From Methanospirillum lacunae (GTDB taxonomy: Archaea; Halobacteriota; Methanomicrobia; Methanomicrobiales; Methanospirillaceae), in the NCBI RefSeq assembly GCF_003173355.1, contig NZ_QGMY01000007.1, forward strand, positions 62,001-126,000: a stretch of DNA of 64,000 nt, read 5' to 3'. The notes below the pieces were generated by a model. That model made no database searches, had not been told where the DNA came from, and was given only the letters and a program-made list of their open reading frames with translations. This document shows positions 44,400 through 53,860 of the stretch, one piece after another. The position numbers and the translations under genes are program-made. The number at the start of each line of letters is the position of its first letter. Position 1 is the first letter of the stretch.

Positions 44400-46040
44400 G
44401 TGGTTTTTATGATGATCTGGAAAAATAACATGATTTCTTTTTTTAAAACTCATGCACAAGCACTGCTGGCAGGGTATTTAGGTATCTGTTGTGCTATCGG
44501 GCTTTTCTATAAATTTATAATTGCAGTTTTCCAGCCCCTGACATCAGATACTGTTTTGCCCGGAATTATTGCAATGGAGATGTGGCGACATCAGAATGGA
44601 TTGTTGCAGGATATGGTGCTCCCCGCTCCTGATCCAAACGTCATTGAAGATATATGTTTTTACCTCATCCCCCAAATTTTGTCAAATTTCAATCCTCTGG
44701 CTCTAAAAGTATCAGGATTTTTTATTTTTATCTGCATCATTCTGATCTTCTCGCTTATCCTCTATTCATATGTAAAAAATAAAATCGCGATATTGGTATT
44801 CATAGCATTAATGGTCTCCTCATGTCCTTCTCAAGCGATTCGGGATTCCACGTATTATTATGCAAGTAAATTTCTTTTACCGGTTTTCCATAACTCCACA
44901 GTTTTTTTCTTTGGAATCCTGGTATATCTTACCTTTACAAAAAAATGGGATTCATTCCCAAGAATAATAGTCCCAATCAGTATTTTGGCACTTGTTACCC
45001 TTTCAGACTCATTACTGGTTATCTGGTTTGTAGCACCGTTGGTTGTAATGTATTTCTTCTCATGGAATACCAGGTTTCAACCTAGAACTTTATTCGTGGG
45101 TGTCTGCGTTTTAGTCTCAATAATTACCCATTTTATTAAATATTTCAACCCTATGCTCTATGAGTATGCAGATTTCTCGTTTAAATTATTTTCACGAACA
45201 GAAGGGGATTTTGCTAAATTTACTCTCCTTTTTCAGACATATCTGGTACCTGATTTTTTCTATTCCACTCTTATTCCGGGAATCATAATCATTACCACAA
45301 TTGTTGGAATTTTGCTTATACTTGCATTATTTGTAAAAAGATCAAATTTTCAAAACGATGAAAAAGGGTTGGTAACCTTTTTCATCTCATCAATTATTTG
45401 TACAATGGTCATAATCATCCTGTTTTCAGAGATGGATGCATGGCCGTACATAAGTCAGATCCCAATACTCCTATATATCATTGCAGTTCTGCTAATTTTC
45501 AAATTTAATACTCAAATACACATTATGCAGCTGCTTTTGCTTATCCTGATTACCCTTAATCTGGTAATGCTCACAGGCCTTGTACTCACAATTCCTGCTA
45601 CACCAAATGAAAATCAGTACTCCTTAATTCAAACAATGGAGGATAATGGTATCACCCATGCTTTTTCGAACTTCTGGGATGCCAATCTCATCACCTATCT
45701 CTCTAATGAGCGTGTAAAGGTGAGGGCTGTTGAATATGTGGGAGTTCTAACACCCTTCATTGATCTCTCAAATATTCAATGGTTTGAAAACCAAAGACTA
45801 TCAGAAAGGCCATTGACATTAATTGTCCGAAGTGATGATAATGTAAACTTCTATTCATTCGTTGCTTCACATCCCCCTGATCGTTTCAATGACTTACAAT
45901 ATTACTCAGTTCTTCAGTACGACTCGCTGAACAGTACTTCTATCAGTGAAGTTCCAAATAACTGGCGAGAAAAACTTGGAACAGTAAGCATTGGATTTTC
46001 AAGAATCTTTGAAAAATTCCATTTGCTAACAAGTTCTTAA
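44400..46040 (+). CDS. Large multi-pass membrane protein, possible GT-C glycosyltransferase
   Basis: A 546-residue protein with about twelve membrane helices and an extracytoplasmic C-terminal part from residue about 415. A short acidic motif, SDTVLPGIIAMEM, in the first outside loop resembles the catalytic loop of GT-C enzymes, but the match is weak. Translation could begin at GTG 44400 or ATG 44409/44412. The DNA is noticeably more AT-rich than valS. A T-run follows the stop. It precedes another GT-C-like gene; together they may add sugars to lipids or surface proteins. Confidence 0.7.
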   Translation: MVFMMIWKNNMISFFKTHAQALLAGYLGICCAIGLFYKFIIAVFQPLTSDTVLPGIIAMEMWRHQNGLLQDMVLPAPDPNVIEDICFYLIPQILSNFNPLALKVSGFFIFICIILIFSLILYSYVKNKIAILVFIALMVSSCPSQAIRDSTYYYASKFLLPVFHNSTVFFFGILVYLTFTKKWDSFPRIIVPISILALVTLSDSLLVIWFVAPLVVMYFFSWNTRFQPRTLFVGVCVLVSIITHFIKYFNPMLYEYADFSFKLFSRTEGDFAKFTLLFQTYLVPDFFYSTLIPGIIIITTIVGILLILALFVKRSNFQNDEKGLVTFFISSIICTMVIIILFSEMDAWPYISQIPILLYIIAVLLIFKFNTQIHIMQLLLLILITLNLVMLTGLVLTIPATPNENQYSLIQTMEDNGITHAFSNFWDANLITYLSNERVKVRAVEYVGVLTPFIDLSNIQWFENQRLSERPLTLIVRSDDNVNFYSFVASHPPDRFNDLQYYSVLQYDSLNSTSISEVPNNWREKLGTVSIGFSRIFEKFHLLTSS

Positions 46041-46044
46041 AACA

Positions 46045-46051
46045 TTTTTTT
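46045..46051 (+). terminator. Oligo-T after the first membrane gene
   Basis: Seven T starting 5 bases after the stop codon. It argues against a TTG start for the next gene inside this run. Confidence 0.5.
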
Positions 46052-46172
46052 GGGTCACTACAGAATTATCCTGCCATCCTCTTCACTTTGCAGCGTTTTA
46101 AGGGTGATCCCAACACTTGCATCGGAACAATATATTGCTATAAATAACGTATCTCTTGTAACGACGATAGAT

Positions 46173-47921
46173 ATGCCAGAACCGACACCCAGTAGTCATT
46201 TCTCTCATTTAGTCGAGAGAAGTTCGTTCATTATTCTGCTTTGTCTCTTTGGGGTCATTGCAGGTATCAGAATCCTGTTATCAGGATTGATAGTAAGCCC
46301 ACAGATCTTCGCAGACGAACTAGCGTATGATACCATTGCAAGAGAAATCTATAACGGGGTTTTGCTCACTTCTCATATTCAATATCCCGAAGGGCCCTTC
46401 TCACCCGGATATTCATTTATTGCCAGCCTCGCATATTTCTTCAGTCCGGATAAGTATGTTGTATACCATTATATGCTGGGTATCAATGCCATATTGACAA
46501 CAAGTATTATTTTCCCTGCATATTACCTTCTAAAATCAGTAACGTCAAAAGGAATTGCATTTTCAGGTTCGGTGATTGTTGCACTCCTTCCTGCAGTTAC
46601 CATGAATACATATGTCCTCATGAGTGAGGCTCTGTTCATTCCCCTGACTCTTTTTTCAGTCTTGTTTGTAAAAGAATCTCTGTCAACAGATAAACCAGGA
46701 TTCTGGGATATTCTTGCAGGATTATCAATTTTCCTTCTCTACTTCACCCGTGCAACCGGTATCTCCATGATCATAGCTCTGGTGTTGACACTAGGCTGGA
46801 TGTTTAAGACTGGACATTTTCAATTTACAGAGGCGATTAAGAAAAAAATAATTTTTATTGTAGGTCCAGGATTGTTGCTTTTCCTGATCTGGGTTTTCGA
46901 TCAGTTATTGATGAAAGGTTCGCTTCCATCAGGATATAGTACTGATTACTACATTACTCTGATAACCGAGGTTTTGACCCGTGATCCCGGCCACCTGGTA
47001 TACGTCTTTATGCAACATATTGACTACCTTCTGCTTGGTTCATTCATTATATTCCCTATATTAGCAATTATTGCAGGATACTCACTCATTAGACCGATAT
47101 TCCAAATTGATTCACCAGGGCAGCAGGAGCCAGACGCAGGTAAAGGGAGTATACCAGTTCTTCTTTATTGTTCTATCTTCTCAATTATCTTGTTCTTATT
47201 CACGTTAGCCCATATGTGCAATCTTTCATATGAATACTCAATCTGTGGAAGATATGTTGATGCTATCATACCCCTCATTATCATTGGAGGGATCATCGGA
47301 CTCACCCGACTAACTCAAGCCGGAGATTTTTTAAATTACCTGAAACCTGCTCTTGTTTACCTTATTATCACCGTCATTATTACTTGGGCAGTAATGCTTC
47401 CCTTCGCTCACCAACCAAACAATAATGCAGCCATATTTTATCTTTATTCCCTGATTGCTGGAAATATGATTGCCATACTCACTTTAGGTATTGGTGGGCT
47501 TTTAATTATTCTCTGTGCAGGTGTCATTAAATTCCAAAAGGGGATTATTCCGTTTCTTATGCTGATAATTCTGCTTACTCTTTTCAGTTCTTTTGTAATT
47601 ACAACTTGGGAAATACAGTCTGCCAGAAGTTTCGGAGCCCCGCTTCCCTTATGCCAGGCAATTAATAATCTCCCAGGTGAGGATATGAGTATCCTTTGGG
47701 ATACTTCATCAGAGACGGATGGATGGGATCAGATGGTATATTTCACCCTCAAGTTCTGGCTAGGGGACAGGGTATCAGAATTGGATCAAAAAACCCAGCC
47801 AACCGGAAAGGCATGGCTGGTCACGAAGGCAAAAAAAGGGGAGCCGGTATTAATATCCGGTGATTATCGCGTTATTCCGTATCAGGTTAGGGGAGTTTCT
47901 TCCCAAGTACCCTCTTCCTGA
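46173..47921 (+). CDS. GT-C family membrane glycosyltransferase (ArnT/PMT-like)
   Basis: A 582-residue protein with about twelve membrane helices. After the first helix, the outside loop holds FADELAYDTIAREIY, the Asp-Glu motif of GT-C transferases that use lipid-linked sugars. PFSPGYSFI and FTRATGIS segments fit PMT/ArnT relatives. The C-terminal 80 residues are outside. The ATG at 46173 gives a proper N-terminus; a longer frame would start inside the T-run. The last 35 bases overlap the 3' end of tmk on the other strand. Confidence 0.75.
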   Translation: MPEPTPSSHFSHLVERSSFIILLCLFGVIAGIRILLSGLIVSPQIFADELAYDTIAREIYNGVLLTSHIQYPEGPFSPGYSFIASLAYFFSPDKYVVYHYMLGINAILTTSIIFPAYYLLKSVTSKGIAFSGSVIVALLPAVTMNTYVLMSEALFIPLTLFSVLFVKESLSTDKPGFWDILAGLSIFLLYFTRATGISMIIALVLTLGWMFKTGHFQFTEAIKKKIIFIVGPGLLLFLIWVFDQLLMKGSLPSGYSTDYYITLITEVLTRDPGHLVYVFMQHIDYLLLGSFIIFPILAIIAGYSLIRPIFQIDSPGQQEPDAGKGSIPVLLYCSIFSIILFLFTLAHMCNLSYEYSICGRYVDAIIPLIIIGGIIGLTRLTQAGDFLNYLKPALVYLIITVIITWAVMLPFAHQPNNNAAIFYLYSLIAGNMIAILTLGIGGLLIILCAGVIKFQKGIIPFLMLIILLTLFSSFVITTWEIQSARSFGAPLPLCQAINNLPGEDMSILWDTSSETDGWDQMVYFTLKFWLGDRVSELDQKTQPTGKAWLVTKAKKGEPVLISGDYRVIPYQVRGVSSQVPSS

Positions 47922-48501
47922 TTTCAGCAGTAACAAAATTCAGGATAACTTCAGGAGCAAGTGCCCCATCAACAATCACAAATCGCCATGGCTCTGCCCT
48001 TGCACGTGAAAGATAATTTTCCTGAACCCGAGCAAGAACATCTGCCTTCTCAAAATGTTCTGCAGATATTCTGTTCTTTGTCCTCCCAAGGGCGGTATCC
48101 ACTGACAGAACCAGAAGAAATGTGAGATCCGGGATGACCGTCCAGCCATTATGCACAGAATAAAGCCACCCCGCAGGATCAGAAAGACAACCCGAAAGCG
48201 AAACTTCCTGGTAGGCAAATCTGCTGTCAATATACCGGTCCGAAATTACTAGTCTTCCTTCTGACAGAGCAGGCCTGACTACTTCACGGAGATGGGCTGC
48301 ATGATCAGCCACAAAGAGGAGGGCTTCTGCAATCGGATCTGCCTGTTCTGCAATTGCACGCCGTACCTGATCACCAATCCAGGTAGCACCAGGTTCCCGT
48401 GTCATCACTGGAAAAAGATCGCTTAGACTGACGGCGAGTGCCTCATGAAGGCTGCTTTTTCCACATCCATCAATTCCTTCGAGTGTAATCAGCACAGGCA
48501 T
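47887..48501 (-). CDS. tmk: Thymidylate kinase
   Basis: A 204-residue P-loop kinase that phosphorylates dTMP to dTDP. The P-loop is EGIDGCGKSS, the DR(Y/F) motif is ISDRYIDSRFAYQ, and the REPGATWIGD substrate loop is present. The length is normal. Its start overlaps the end of the HisA-like gene by 13 bases, so they are coupled. Its 3' end overlaps the convergent glycosyltransferase by 35 bases. ATG start. Confidence 0.94.
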   Translation of the reverse strand: MPVLITLEGIDGCGKSSLHEALAVSLSDLFPVMTREPGATWIGDQVRRAIAEQADPIAEALLFVADHAAHLREVVRPALSEGRLVISDRYIDSRFAYQEVSLSGCLSDPAGWLYSVHNGWTVIPDLTFLLVLSVDTALGRTKNRISAEHFEKADVLARVQENYLSRARAEPWRFVIVDGALAPEVILNFVTAEIRKRVLGKKLP

Positions 48502-49160
48502 CCTTCCCGTATCATAATAAGCGGGATAGCCCCGCTATGAAGAGCAGTCGCAATGATGGCACCATCAAACCCACAACTGGCAAGAAGGGTAAGATCCTCC
48601 ATACCTGAAACACCACCTCCCCAGAAAAGACGGCCCTGATATGCAACCCTAAAACGTTCAAGGGTTGGGCGATCGAGCCCACGCCTTGTTCCCACACCCC
48701 CTATATCAAGAAGGATACACCCGTCAAATGACCAGGATTTTGCAGCATCAAGAATTTGAGCAGGATCTTCTCCACCGGGAACTACAAGCCCTTCTTTCAT
48801 ATCTACCGAGAGAAATCCTCCTCTGAATGCAGAGAGATCAGATCCTACAGTTTCGGTCCCAACGATGTTTTTCACTCCAGGACAGTCCAACATATCGTCA
48901 GGAGATCGGCACCCCCGATCGAGATAGAGGGAATCCACCAGTCCTGCCAGATCCGGTATAAGAAGATCATGGTTACCGGCATCAGTGATCCGATCAAGGT
49001 CAGCGATGTACAGATACCGCGGTCTAATTTCCTGCAGATAGCGTATCGGTTCGGCAGTTGAGGCAAGAGGGGTCTGAACGGGCCTGTACTCGTCCCGTCT
49101 GCCACTCTTTCCATGGACGATTTTGCCACTTTTCAAGTCTGCTGCAAGGATTAGGTCCAT
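48489..49160 (-). CDS. HisA/HisF-related TIM-barrel protein of methanogens
   Basis: A 223-residue barrel related to HisA (phosphosugar isomerase of histidine synthesis) and typed with the methanogen-specific TIGR00734-like group. DLILAADLKSGKIVHGKSG starts the first strand with the catalytic-type Asp, and LLDIGGVGTRRG and FWGGGVSGMEDL form phosphate-binding loops. It is not the true HisA, which keeps other signatures. GTG at 49175 is an alternative start. It is divergent from mfnB, with 42 bases between starts, and followed by tmk. A cofactor-biosynthesis role is inferred from context. Confidence 0.85.
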   Translation of the reverse strand: MDLILAADLKSGKIVHGKSGRRDEYRPVQTPLASTAEPIRYLQEIRPRYLYIADLDRITDAGNHDLLIPDLAGLVDSLYLDRGCRSPDDMLDCPGVKNIVGTETVGSDLSAFRGGFLSVDMKEGLVVPGGEDPAQILDAAKSWSFDGCILLDIGGVGTRRGLDRPTLERFRVAYQGRLFWGGGVSGMEDLTLLASCGFDGAIIATALHSGAIPLIMIREGCLC

Positions 49161-49202
49161 ATCAAACGTAATCACTATTTAGATACCAGTTGCATAAAAT
49201 GT

Positions 49203-49889
49203 ATGCAGTTATTAGTCAGCCCGGCCAGCATAGAAGAAGCCAAAATGGCCCTTGCTGCCGATATTGTTGACGTAAAACGCCCTGAGGAGGGATCGCTCGG
49301 TGCTTCTTTTCCCTGGATAATCCGGGCAATCAAGGACCTCACCCATAAACCGGTCAGTGCAGCAATAGGCGATTTTGATTATAAACCAGGAGGAGCTGCG
49401 CTTACTGCTCTTGGTGCTGCTGCGGCAGGTGCTGATTACATTAAGATAGGCCTGATGTTTGACGGGAAAGAAGAAGCCCGCGAATTGATAAAAGCAGTTG
49501 TAAGAGCAGTGAAAGATACCTATCCCGAGAAAACTGTTGTTATTGCTGCATACTCAGACTGGAAACGTCTTGAGACTCTTTCTCCATTCGACCTGGTTCC
49601 CATCGCAGCAGATGCAGGAGCAGATGTTTCCATGGTTGATACCGGGATTAAAGATGGAAAATCAACCTTTGAATTCATGAATGAAGCAGATCTGACCAGG
49701 TTTACCATTATGAACCGTGAGCACGGGATGAAGACTGCTCTCGCCGGATCACTCAAATTCGAAGACCTTGATACCCTCAAACGGATCAACCCGGATATTA
49801 TTGGAGTGAGGGGGATGGTCTGTGGCGGTGACCGAAGGTCAACTGTCAGAGAAGAATTGGTTATGAAAGCTGTCAGTATGGTTCACTGA
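49203..49889 (+). CDS. mfnB: (5-formylfuran-3-yl)methyl phosphate synthase
   Basis: A 228-residue TIM-barrel enzyme that condenses two glyceraldehyde-3-phosphate molecules to the furan precursor of methanofuran. The family (DUF556) signature includes LLVSPASIEEAKMALAAD, IVDVKRPEEGSLGASFPW, YIKIGLM and GVRGMVCGGDR, with the catalytic Lys in DVKRPEEGS. The length is normal. guaB starts 2 bases after its stop, so they share a transcript. With mfnA at 28747 this gives two methanofuran genes in the window, though they are far apart. Confidence 0.94.
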   Translation: MQLLVSPASIEEAKMALAADIVDVKRPEEGSLGASFPWIIRAIKDLTHKPVSAAIGDFDYKPGGAALTALGAAAAGADYIKIGLMFDGKEEARELIKAVVRAVKDTYPEKTVVIAAYSDWKRLETLSPFDLVPIAADAGADVSMVDTGIKDGKSTFEFMNEADLTRFTIMNREHGMKTALAGSLKFEDLDTLKRINPDIIGVRGMVCGGDRRSTVREELVMKAVSMVH

Positions 49890-49891
49890 AA

Positions 49892-51352
49892 ATGTATCTT
49901 GAAAAACTAGACGCCCCAAAAGGACTCACGTTCGACGATGTTCTGCTCGAGCCTGCAGCATCTGAGGTTGAACCTGATCAGACATCGGTCAGTACGAGAT
50001 TCTCACGCAATATTTCTCTCAACATTCCACTCGTGAGTGCTGCAATGGATACAGTCAGCACCTCGACAATGGCCATCGCACTGGCCCGTGCAGGTGGGAT
50101 ATCAGTCATCCACCGGAATATGTCGGCAGAACAGGAAGTTGAAGAGGTCAAGGCCGTCAAGAGGGAAGCAGAGATCATCGAACGGGATGTACTGACTGTC
50201 GGACCGGGGGTTACAGTTACCGAGGTGGAACGTCTTATGATGCTCCACGGAATCGGAGGGGTCCCTGTTGTCGATGATGGCAAGGTTATCGGTATTGTAA
50301 GCCGCCGTGACATCAGGGCGATTGCAAGCCGTCGAGGTTCGGAGAAGGTTTCCTCTATCATGACTCACGAGCCTCTGGTCGCAACCGAAGAGATCACGCT
50401 TGACGAGGCTTTTGATCTGATGTATTCCCGTAAGGTTGAACGGCTCCCGGTTGTTGGCAAAGATAAGAGTCTTATAGGGATCATCTCAATGCAGGAACTT
50501 CTGGAGAAGAGCCAGTTCCCTGGAGCTGTACGAGATGATAACGGTAACCTCAGGGTTGCAGCAGCAGTGGGACCCTTTGATCAAAACAGAGCATCAATGT
50601 TAGCAGATGCGGGCGTTGATGCAATCGTTGTGGACTGTGCACATGGACACAACCTGAATGTGGTAAAGGGTGTTAAAGATATCAAAGCAAGCCTTTCATG
50701 CGACGTGGTCGCAGGCAATATCGCTACCAGATCAGCCGCAGAGGCTCTTACTGATACTATCGACGGACTAAAGGTTGGAATCGGCCCGGGTTCCATCTGT
50801 ACGACGCGGGTGGTCGCAGGTGTGGGCGTTCCGCAAATTACTGCAATTGCCCAGGTTGCCGAGATTGCCGCACCTGCCGGTGTCCCGGTTATCGCAGACG
50901 GTGGTATCAGGTACAGCGGAGATGTTGCCAAGGCTATAGCAGCAGGGGCAGACTCGGTGATGATGGGCAACATGTTTGCCGGCACCGATGAAGCACCCGG
51001 CTCATTAGTCACAATTCAGGGACGCAAATATAAGCAATATAGAGGTATGGGATCGCTTGGTGTGATGAGCAGCGGAGTCTCCAGTGACCGGTACTTCCAG
51101 AAGAAGGAGATAGGACGGACAAAGTTCGTGCCTGAGGGGGTTGAAGGTGTCACTCCTTACGTAGGTCCTGTTCAGGAGGTTATCTACCAGATGATTGGCG
51201 GGCTCAAGTCGGCGATGGGATACACCGGCTCGGCAAACATTCAGGAGATGCACGAAAAGACGAAATTTATCAGGATCACCCAGGCAGGGTACCTCGAGAG
51301 CCACCCCCACAATATCACAATTACTGATGAGGCTCCAAACTACCGCATCTGA
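49892..51352 (+). CDS. guaB: IMP dehydrogenase
   Basis: A 486-residue enzyme that oxidises IMP to XMP with NAD+, the committed step to guanine nucleotides. The TIM barrel carries [18 protein letters not shown] with the catalytic Cys, and DGGIRYSGD and [12 protein letters not shown] for the phosphate. Two CBS motifs sit between residues about 95 and 205 ([29 protein letters not shown]). ATG start; cotranscribed with mfnB. Confidence 0.96.
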   Translation: MYLEKLDAPKGLTFDDVLLEPAASEVEPDQTSVSTRFSRNISLNIPLVSAAMDTVSTSTMAIALARAGGISVIHRNMSAEQEVEEVKAVKREAEIIERDVLTVGPGVTVTEVERLMMLHGIGGVPVVDDGKVIGIVSRRDIRAIASRRGSEKVSSIMTHEPLVATEEITLDEAFDLMYSRKVERLPVVGKDKSLIGIISMQELLEKSQFPGAVRDDNGNLRVAAAVGPFDQNRASMLADAGVDAIVVDCAHGHNLNVVKGVKDIKASLSCDVVAGNIATRSAAEALTDTIDGLKVGIGPGSICTTRVVAGVGVPQITAIAQVAEIAAPAGVPVIADGGIRYSGDVAKAIAAGADSVMMGNMFAGTDEAPGSLVTIQGRKYKQYRGMGSLGVMSSGVSSDRYFQKKEIGRTKFVPEGVEGVTPYVGPVQEVIYQMIGGLKSAMGYTGSANIQEMHEKTKFIRITQAGYLESHPHNITITDEAPNYRI

Positions 51353-51368
51353 TCAGATCCCCACATTC

Positions 51369-51377
51369 TTTTTATTA
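51369..51377 (+). promoter_or_regulatory. TATA-like element of the ArsR-family gene
   Basis: TTTTTATTA is centred about 27 bases before the GTG start, so transcription should begin at or next to the start codon (leaderless mRNA). Confidence 0.4.
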
Positions 51378-51382
51378 GAGTA

Positions 51383-51403
51383 TCACTAACTATACGTTAG
51401 TGA
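51383..51403. promoter_or_regulatory. Operator-like palindrome over the ArsR start codon
   Basis: TCACTAAC-TATAC-GTTAGTGA has exact 8-base arms and a 5-base centre. It covers the start codon and the expected transcription start of the regulator. ArsR/winged-helix dimers bind such sites, so autorepression is likely. Confidence 0.6.
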
Positions 51404-52029
51404 GTGAAGACCAGGCAGAACTCTCCCTGCTGCTGGATATTCTGGGAAATCGGAATCGCAGGCGCATTATAGATTTAATCAGAGATAAGCCCTGCTTTGT
51501 CACTGAGATATCAGAAAAACTTATGATATCACCCAAGGCTGTGATAGATCATCTCCAGATGCTTGAAGAGGCCAGTATCCTCTCGTTCAGACATGATGAA
51601 AAACGGAGGAAGTATTACTATCTGGCACATGATATCAATATTCAGGTACATCTCGACAGAGAGCAGGGTCTCATCCCCCTCGTCCTAAGCGAGGATCAGA
51701 AGTTTATCATCTCCTTACTCAAACTCTGGCAGATGATCTCTTCAAGGCAGCAACTTACATTGCGGCTGGAAGAACTGGAACGGGAGATCGACCAGCAGAT
51801 TAGTGAAGCACTCAGACAGGGTCGTCTTGCCGGGAATGGAGATACCGGGCTTATGGTCGCGGTGGCACTTGCCCATGGCGCACGGACCATAGAGGAGATA
51901 TCACATCTGACAGATCTCGATGCCTCTACCGTGGAAGAAGTCATAGAAGCGCTTGTTGAACAGGGAATCGCATGCAGAACAGGATCGAGTTATCGACTGA
52001 GAGGAAATTATGCCGAACAACCCTTATGA
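51400..52029 (+). CDS. ArsR-type winged-helix transcription regulator
   Basis: A 209-residue protein. Residues 10-75 form a winged helix (ILGNRNRRRIIDLIRD, FVTEISEKLMISPKAVIDHLQML, then the wing YYYL). Residues 95-135 are a coiled coil (LEELEREIDQQI). The last 60 residues form a second small HTH-like domain (TIEEISHLTDLDASTVEEVIEALVEQG). No metal-binding Cys pair is visible, so the signal is unknown. The GTG start lies in a palindrome. Its stop overlaps the Hsp20-like gene by 20 bases, suggesting joint regulation. Confidence 0.87.
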   Translation: MSEDQAELSLLLDILGNRNRRRIIDLIRDKPCFVTEISEKLMISPKAVIDHLQMLEEASILSFRHDEKRRKYYYLAHDINIQVHLDREQGLIPLVLSEDQKFIISLLKLWQMISSRQQLTLRLEELEREIDQQISEALRQGRLAGNGDTGLMVAVALAHGARTIEEISHLTDLDASTVEEVIEALVEQGIACRTGSSYRLRGNYAEQPL

Positions 52030-52441
52030 TGACCTGATGAAAAACCTTGCCCGGTTGATCGAGCAGGTCACAGGTCTCGACCAGAATATGCGCTACCCCG
52101 GAGACAATGAGTTTGAAGCACCCCATATCATCGGGTGTGCCATCATCACCAGCGGATCTACTGATCAGGAGATCCCACTCAGAAAGCCGTTCGAAGTAGG
52201 GTACGAGATTGTGGATGCAGATGAGGTTGCATTCCTGACCATCGCACTCCCATCATCACTCTCTGCACTTCCAGAGATAGAATTTGATTTGGATAAGGTA
52301 TTTATCACTGCAGGAGGAGCCCGGGCACCAATTGACCTATCATTTCAGATCATCCCTGAATCATGTACTTATACCATCATGAACGGGGTTGTGGATATCA
52401 CTCTCACAAAGGCTGTTATCCCAGCGGATATCACCGAATAA
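52010..52441 (+). CDS. Hsp20/alpha-crystallin-like protein
   Basis: A 143-residue soluble protein. The N-terminal 35 residues are helical, followed by a beta-sandwich of Hsp20/CS type (FEVGYEIVDADEVAFLTIALP, IEFDLDKVFITA, VVDITLTKAV). The classical A-x-x-x-n-G-v-L of small heat-shock proteins is not clear, so it is a distant member, comparable to those often paired with ArsR regulators in methanogens. It starts inside the end of the regulator gene. A chaperone role is inferred. Confidence 0.7.
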   Translation: MPNNPYDDLMKNLARLIEQVTGLDQNMRYPGDNEFEAPHIIGCAIITSGSTDQEIPLRKPFEVGYEIVDADEVAFLTIALPSSLSALPEIEFDLDKVFITAGGARAPIDLSFQIIPESCTYTIMNGVVDITLTKAVIPADITE

Positions 52442-52511
52442 TCTATTTTTCCTTGACACCTGCCTCGAGAGAACTCATCTGTTATCAACAGAGAAAGCAT
52501 ACAACTCACTC

Positions 52512-53858
52512 ATGATAGTGGTGGTCGGTGGAGGACCGGCTGGAAGGTATGCAGCCATGCAACTTGCCGGGGCAGGCAAAGAAGTCCTGCTTGTTGACAA
52601 ACGCAGTGATGGTCTTGGAGGCCAGTGTCTCCATCAGGGCTGCATGGTCATCTGTGCCCTCAATGATGTCGCAAGGACCATGGAGCATCAGGAGATGCTT
52701 TTCAGGTCTGGTATTATCGCAACAAGCCCTGTGCCAGATTACACCGCCCTTATTGCAAAGATGAGGGAGATCATCGAAACAATCGCCGGCATTATTGCTA
52801 AAGAGACCAGCACTGCAGGAGTGAAGGTTGTAAAAGCTGAAGCACACATTGACGGCCGGACAGTAATCATCAATGATGAACGATTTCAACCTGAAGCCAT
52901 AATCATCGCAACCGGCACACACCCACGAAGACTCAATGTCCCTGGAAAGGATCTCCCGGGAGTTATGACCGCACACACGTTCTTCTCTCTTCCCTCCCTT
53001 CCCAGGGAACTGGTCATCATCGGCGGCGGTGTCATCGCTGCAGAGATCGCATACATATACTCTCTCCTTGGATCAGCTGTTACCATTCTCGCCAGGAGCA
53101 CACTGCTCAAAGAATTCCCTGAAGTCCTGGCACATGAAGCAAAAAAAGAACTCCATCGGGTCACCATCCAAGAACAGGTAGTAGTGTCCAGGATTGTTGG
53201 GGATGATCATGTTTCAGGAGTTGAGATCAAAACATCAGATGGCTTCAGGATCATCAAGGCTGACACCGTACTTGTGGCTGCAGGAACAGAGGCAGAAATT
53301 CGTACAATCACAGGTATTCCACTCACTCCAGGCGGGTTCATCAGAATAAATGAACGGATGGAAACAGAAATTCCAGGAGTATATGCTGTTGGAGATGTGA
53401 CAGGAACCTCGTCGCTGACCCCGGTTGCACGCTGGCAGGGACGTACCGCTGCTGATGTCATACTCGGAGGAGAGCCACCATCACCATTACTTACCGTGCC
53501 ACAGGCGATAAAATTAAGAAACGATCTCGCCTTTTGCAATCACCATGATCAGGGAGGTATGAAGGTGACCATGACATCACCTGCAGGACCAGGGAGTTTC
53601 TGGGCGGTTCCGGAGCGGGCCACCGGAAAAGCATCGATGACTACAGACCCTGATTCTGGTGAAATTATCGGGATGTTTGAAGCCTCCCCATATGCATCGG
53701 TGATCGCAGCGTACCACGCCCTCCTAATCAACACGGGCATCTCTATCGATGTAATGAAGCAGTTTATCGAGGTTCACCCGTCAGCAGACGCAACAGGCTG
53801 GATAGGCAGATATCTTGCTGAGAAGATCGATAAGAAAAAACAGATTAGATCCCTATAG
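52512..53858 (+). CDS. FAD-dependent pyridine nucleotide-disulfide oxidoreductase
   Basis: A 448-residue flavoprotein of the dihydrolipoamide dehydrogenase class. The FAD site is VVVGGGPAGRYAA. The redox disulfide pair is GGQCLHQGCM (CxxxxC). The NAD(P) site is ELVIIGGGVIAAEIAYIY, and the second FAD motif is GVYAVGDVTG. The C-terminal dimer domain carries VHPSADATG, in place of the usual HPT-x-x-E. The partner substrate is unknown, as no lipoyl complex genes are near. ATG at 52512 gives the proper N-terminus; longer frames run into the Hsp20-like gene. Its stop lies 2 bases from the NrdD stop. Confidence 0.9.
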   Translation: MIVVVGGGPAGRYAAMQLAGAGKEVLLVDKRSDGLGGQCLHQGCMVICALNDVARTMEHQEMLFRSGIIATSPVPDYTALIAKMREIIETIAGIIAKETSTAGVKVVKAEAHIDGRTVIINDERFQPEAIIIATGTHPRRLNVPGKDLPGVMTAHTFFSLPSLPRELVIIGGGVIAAEIAYIYSLLGSAVTILARSTLLKEFPEVLAHEAKKELHRVTIQEQVVVSRIVGDDHVSGVEIKTSDGFRIIKADTVLVAAGTEAEIRTITGIPLTPGGFIRINERMETEIPGVYAVGDVTGTSSLTPVARWQGRTAADVILGGEPPSPLLTVPQAIKLRNDLAFCNHHDQGGMKVTMTSPAGPGSFWAVPERATGKASMTTDPDSGEIIGMFEASPYASVIAAYHALLINTGISIDVMKQFIEVHPSADATGWIGRYLAEKIDKKKQIRSL

Positions 53859-53860
53859 GG

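Noticed and set aside
46050-46172. N-terminal extension of the GT-C protein starting at TTG 46050
   Set aside because: The TTG lies inside the T-run that ends the previous transcript, and the extension has no membrane or domain pattern; the ATG at 46173 is better.
48489-49160. Annotating the HisA-like gene as the true histidine-pathway hisA
   Set aside because: Its sequence type is the methanogen HisA/HisF-related group, and the neighbours are tmk and mfnB rather than his genes.
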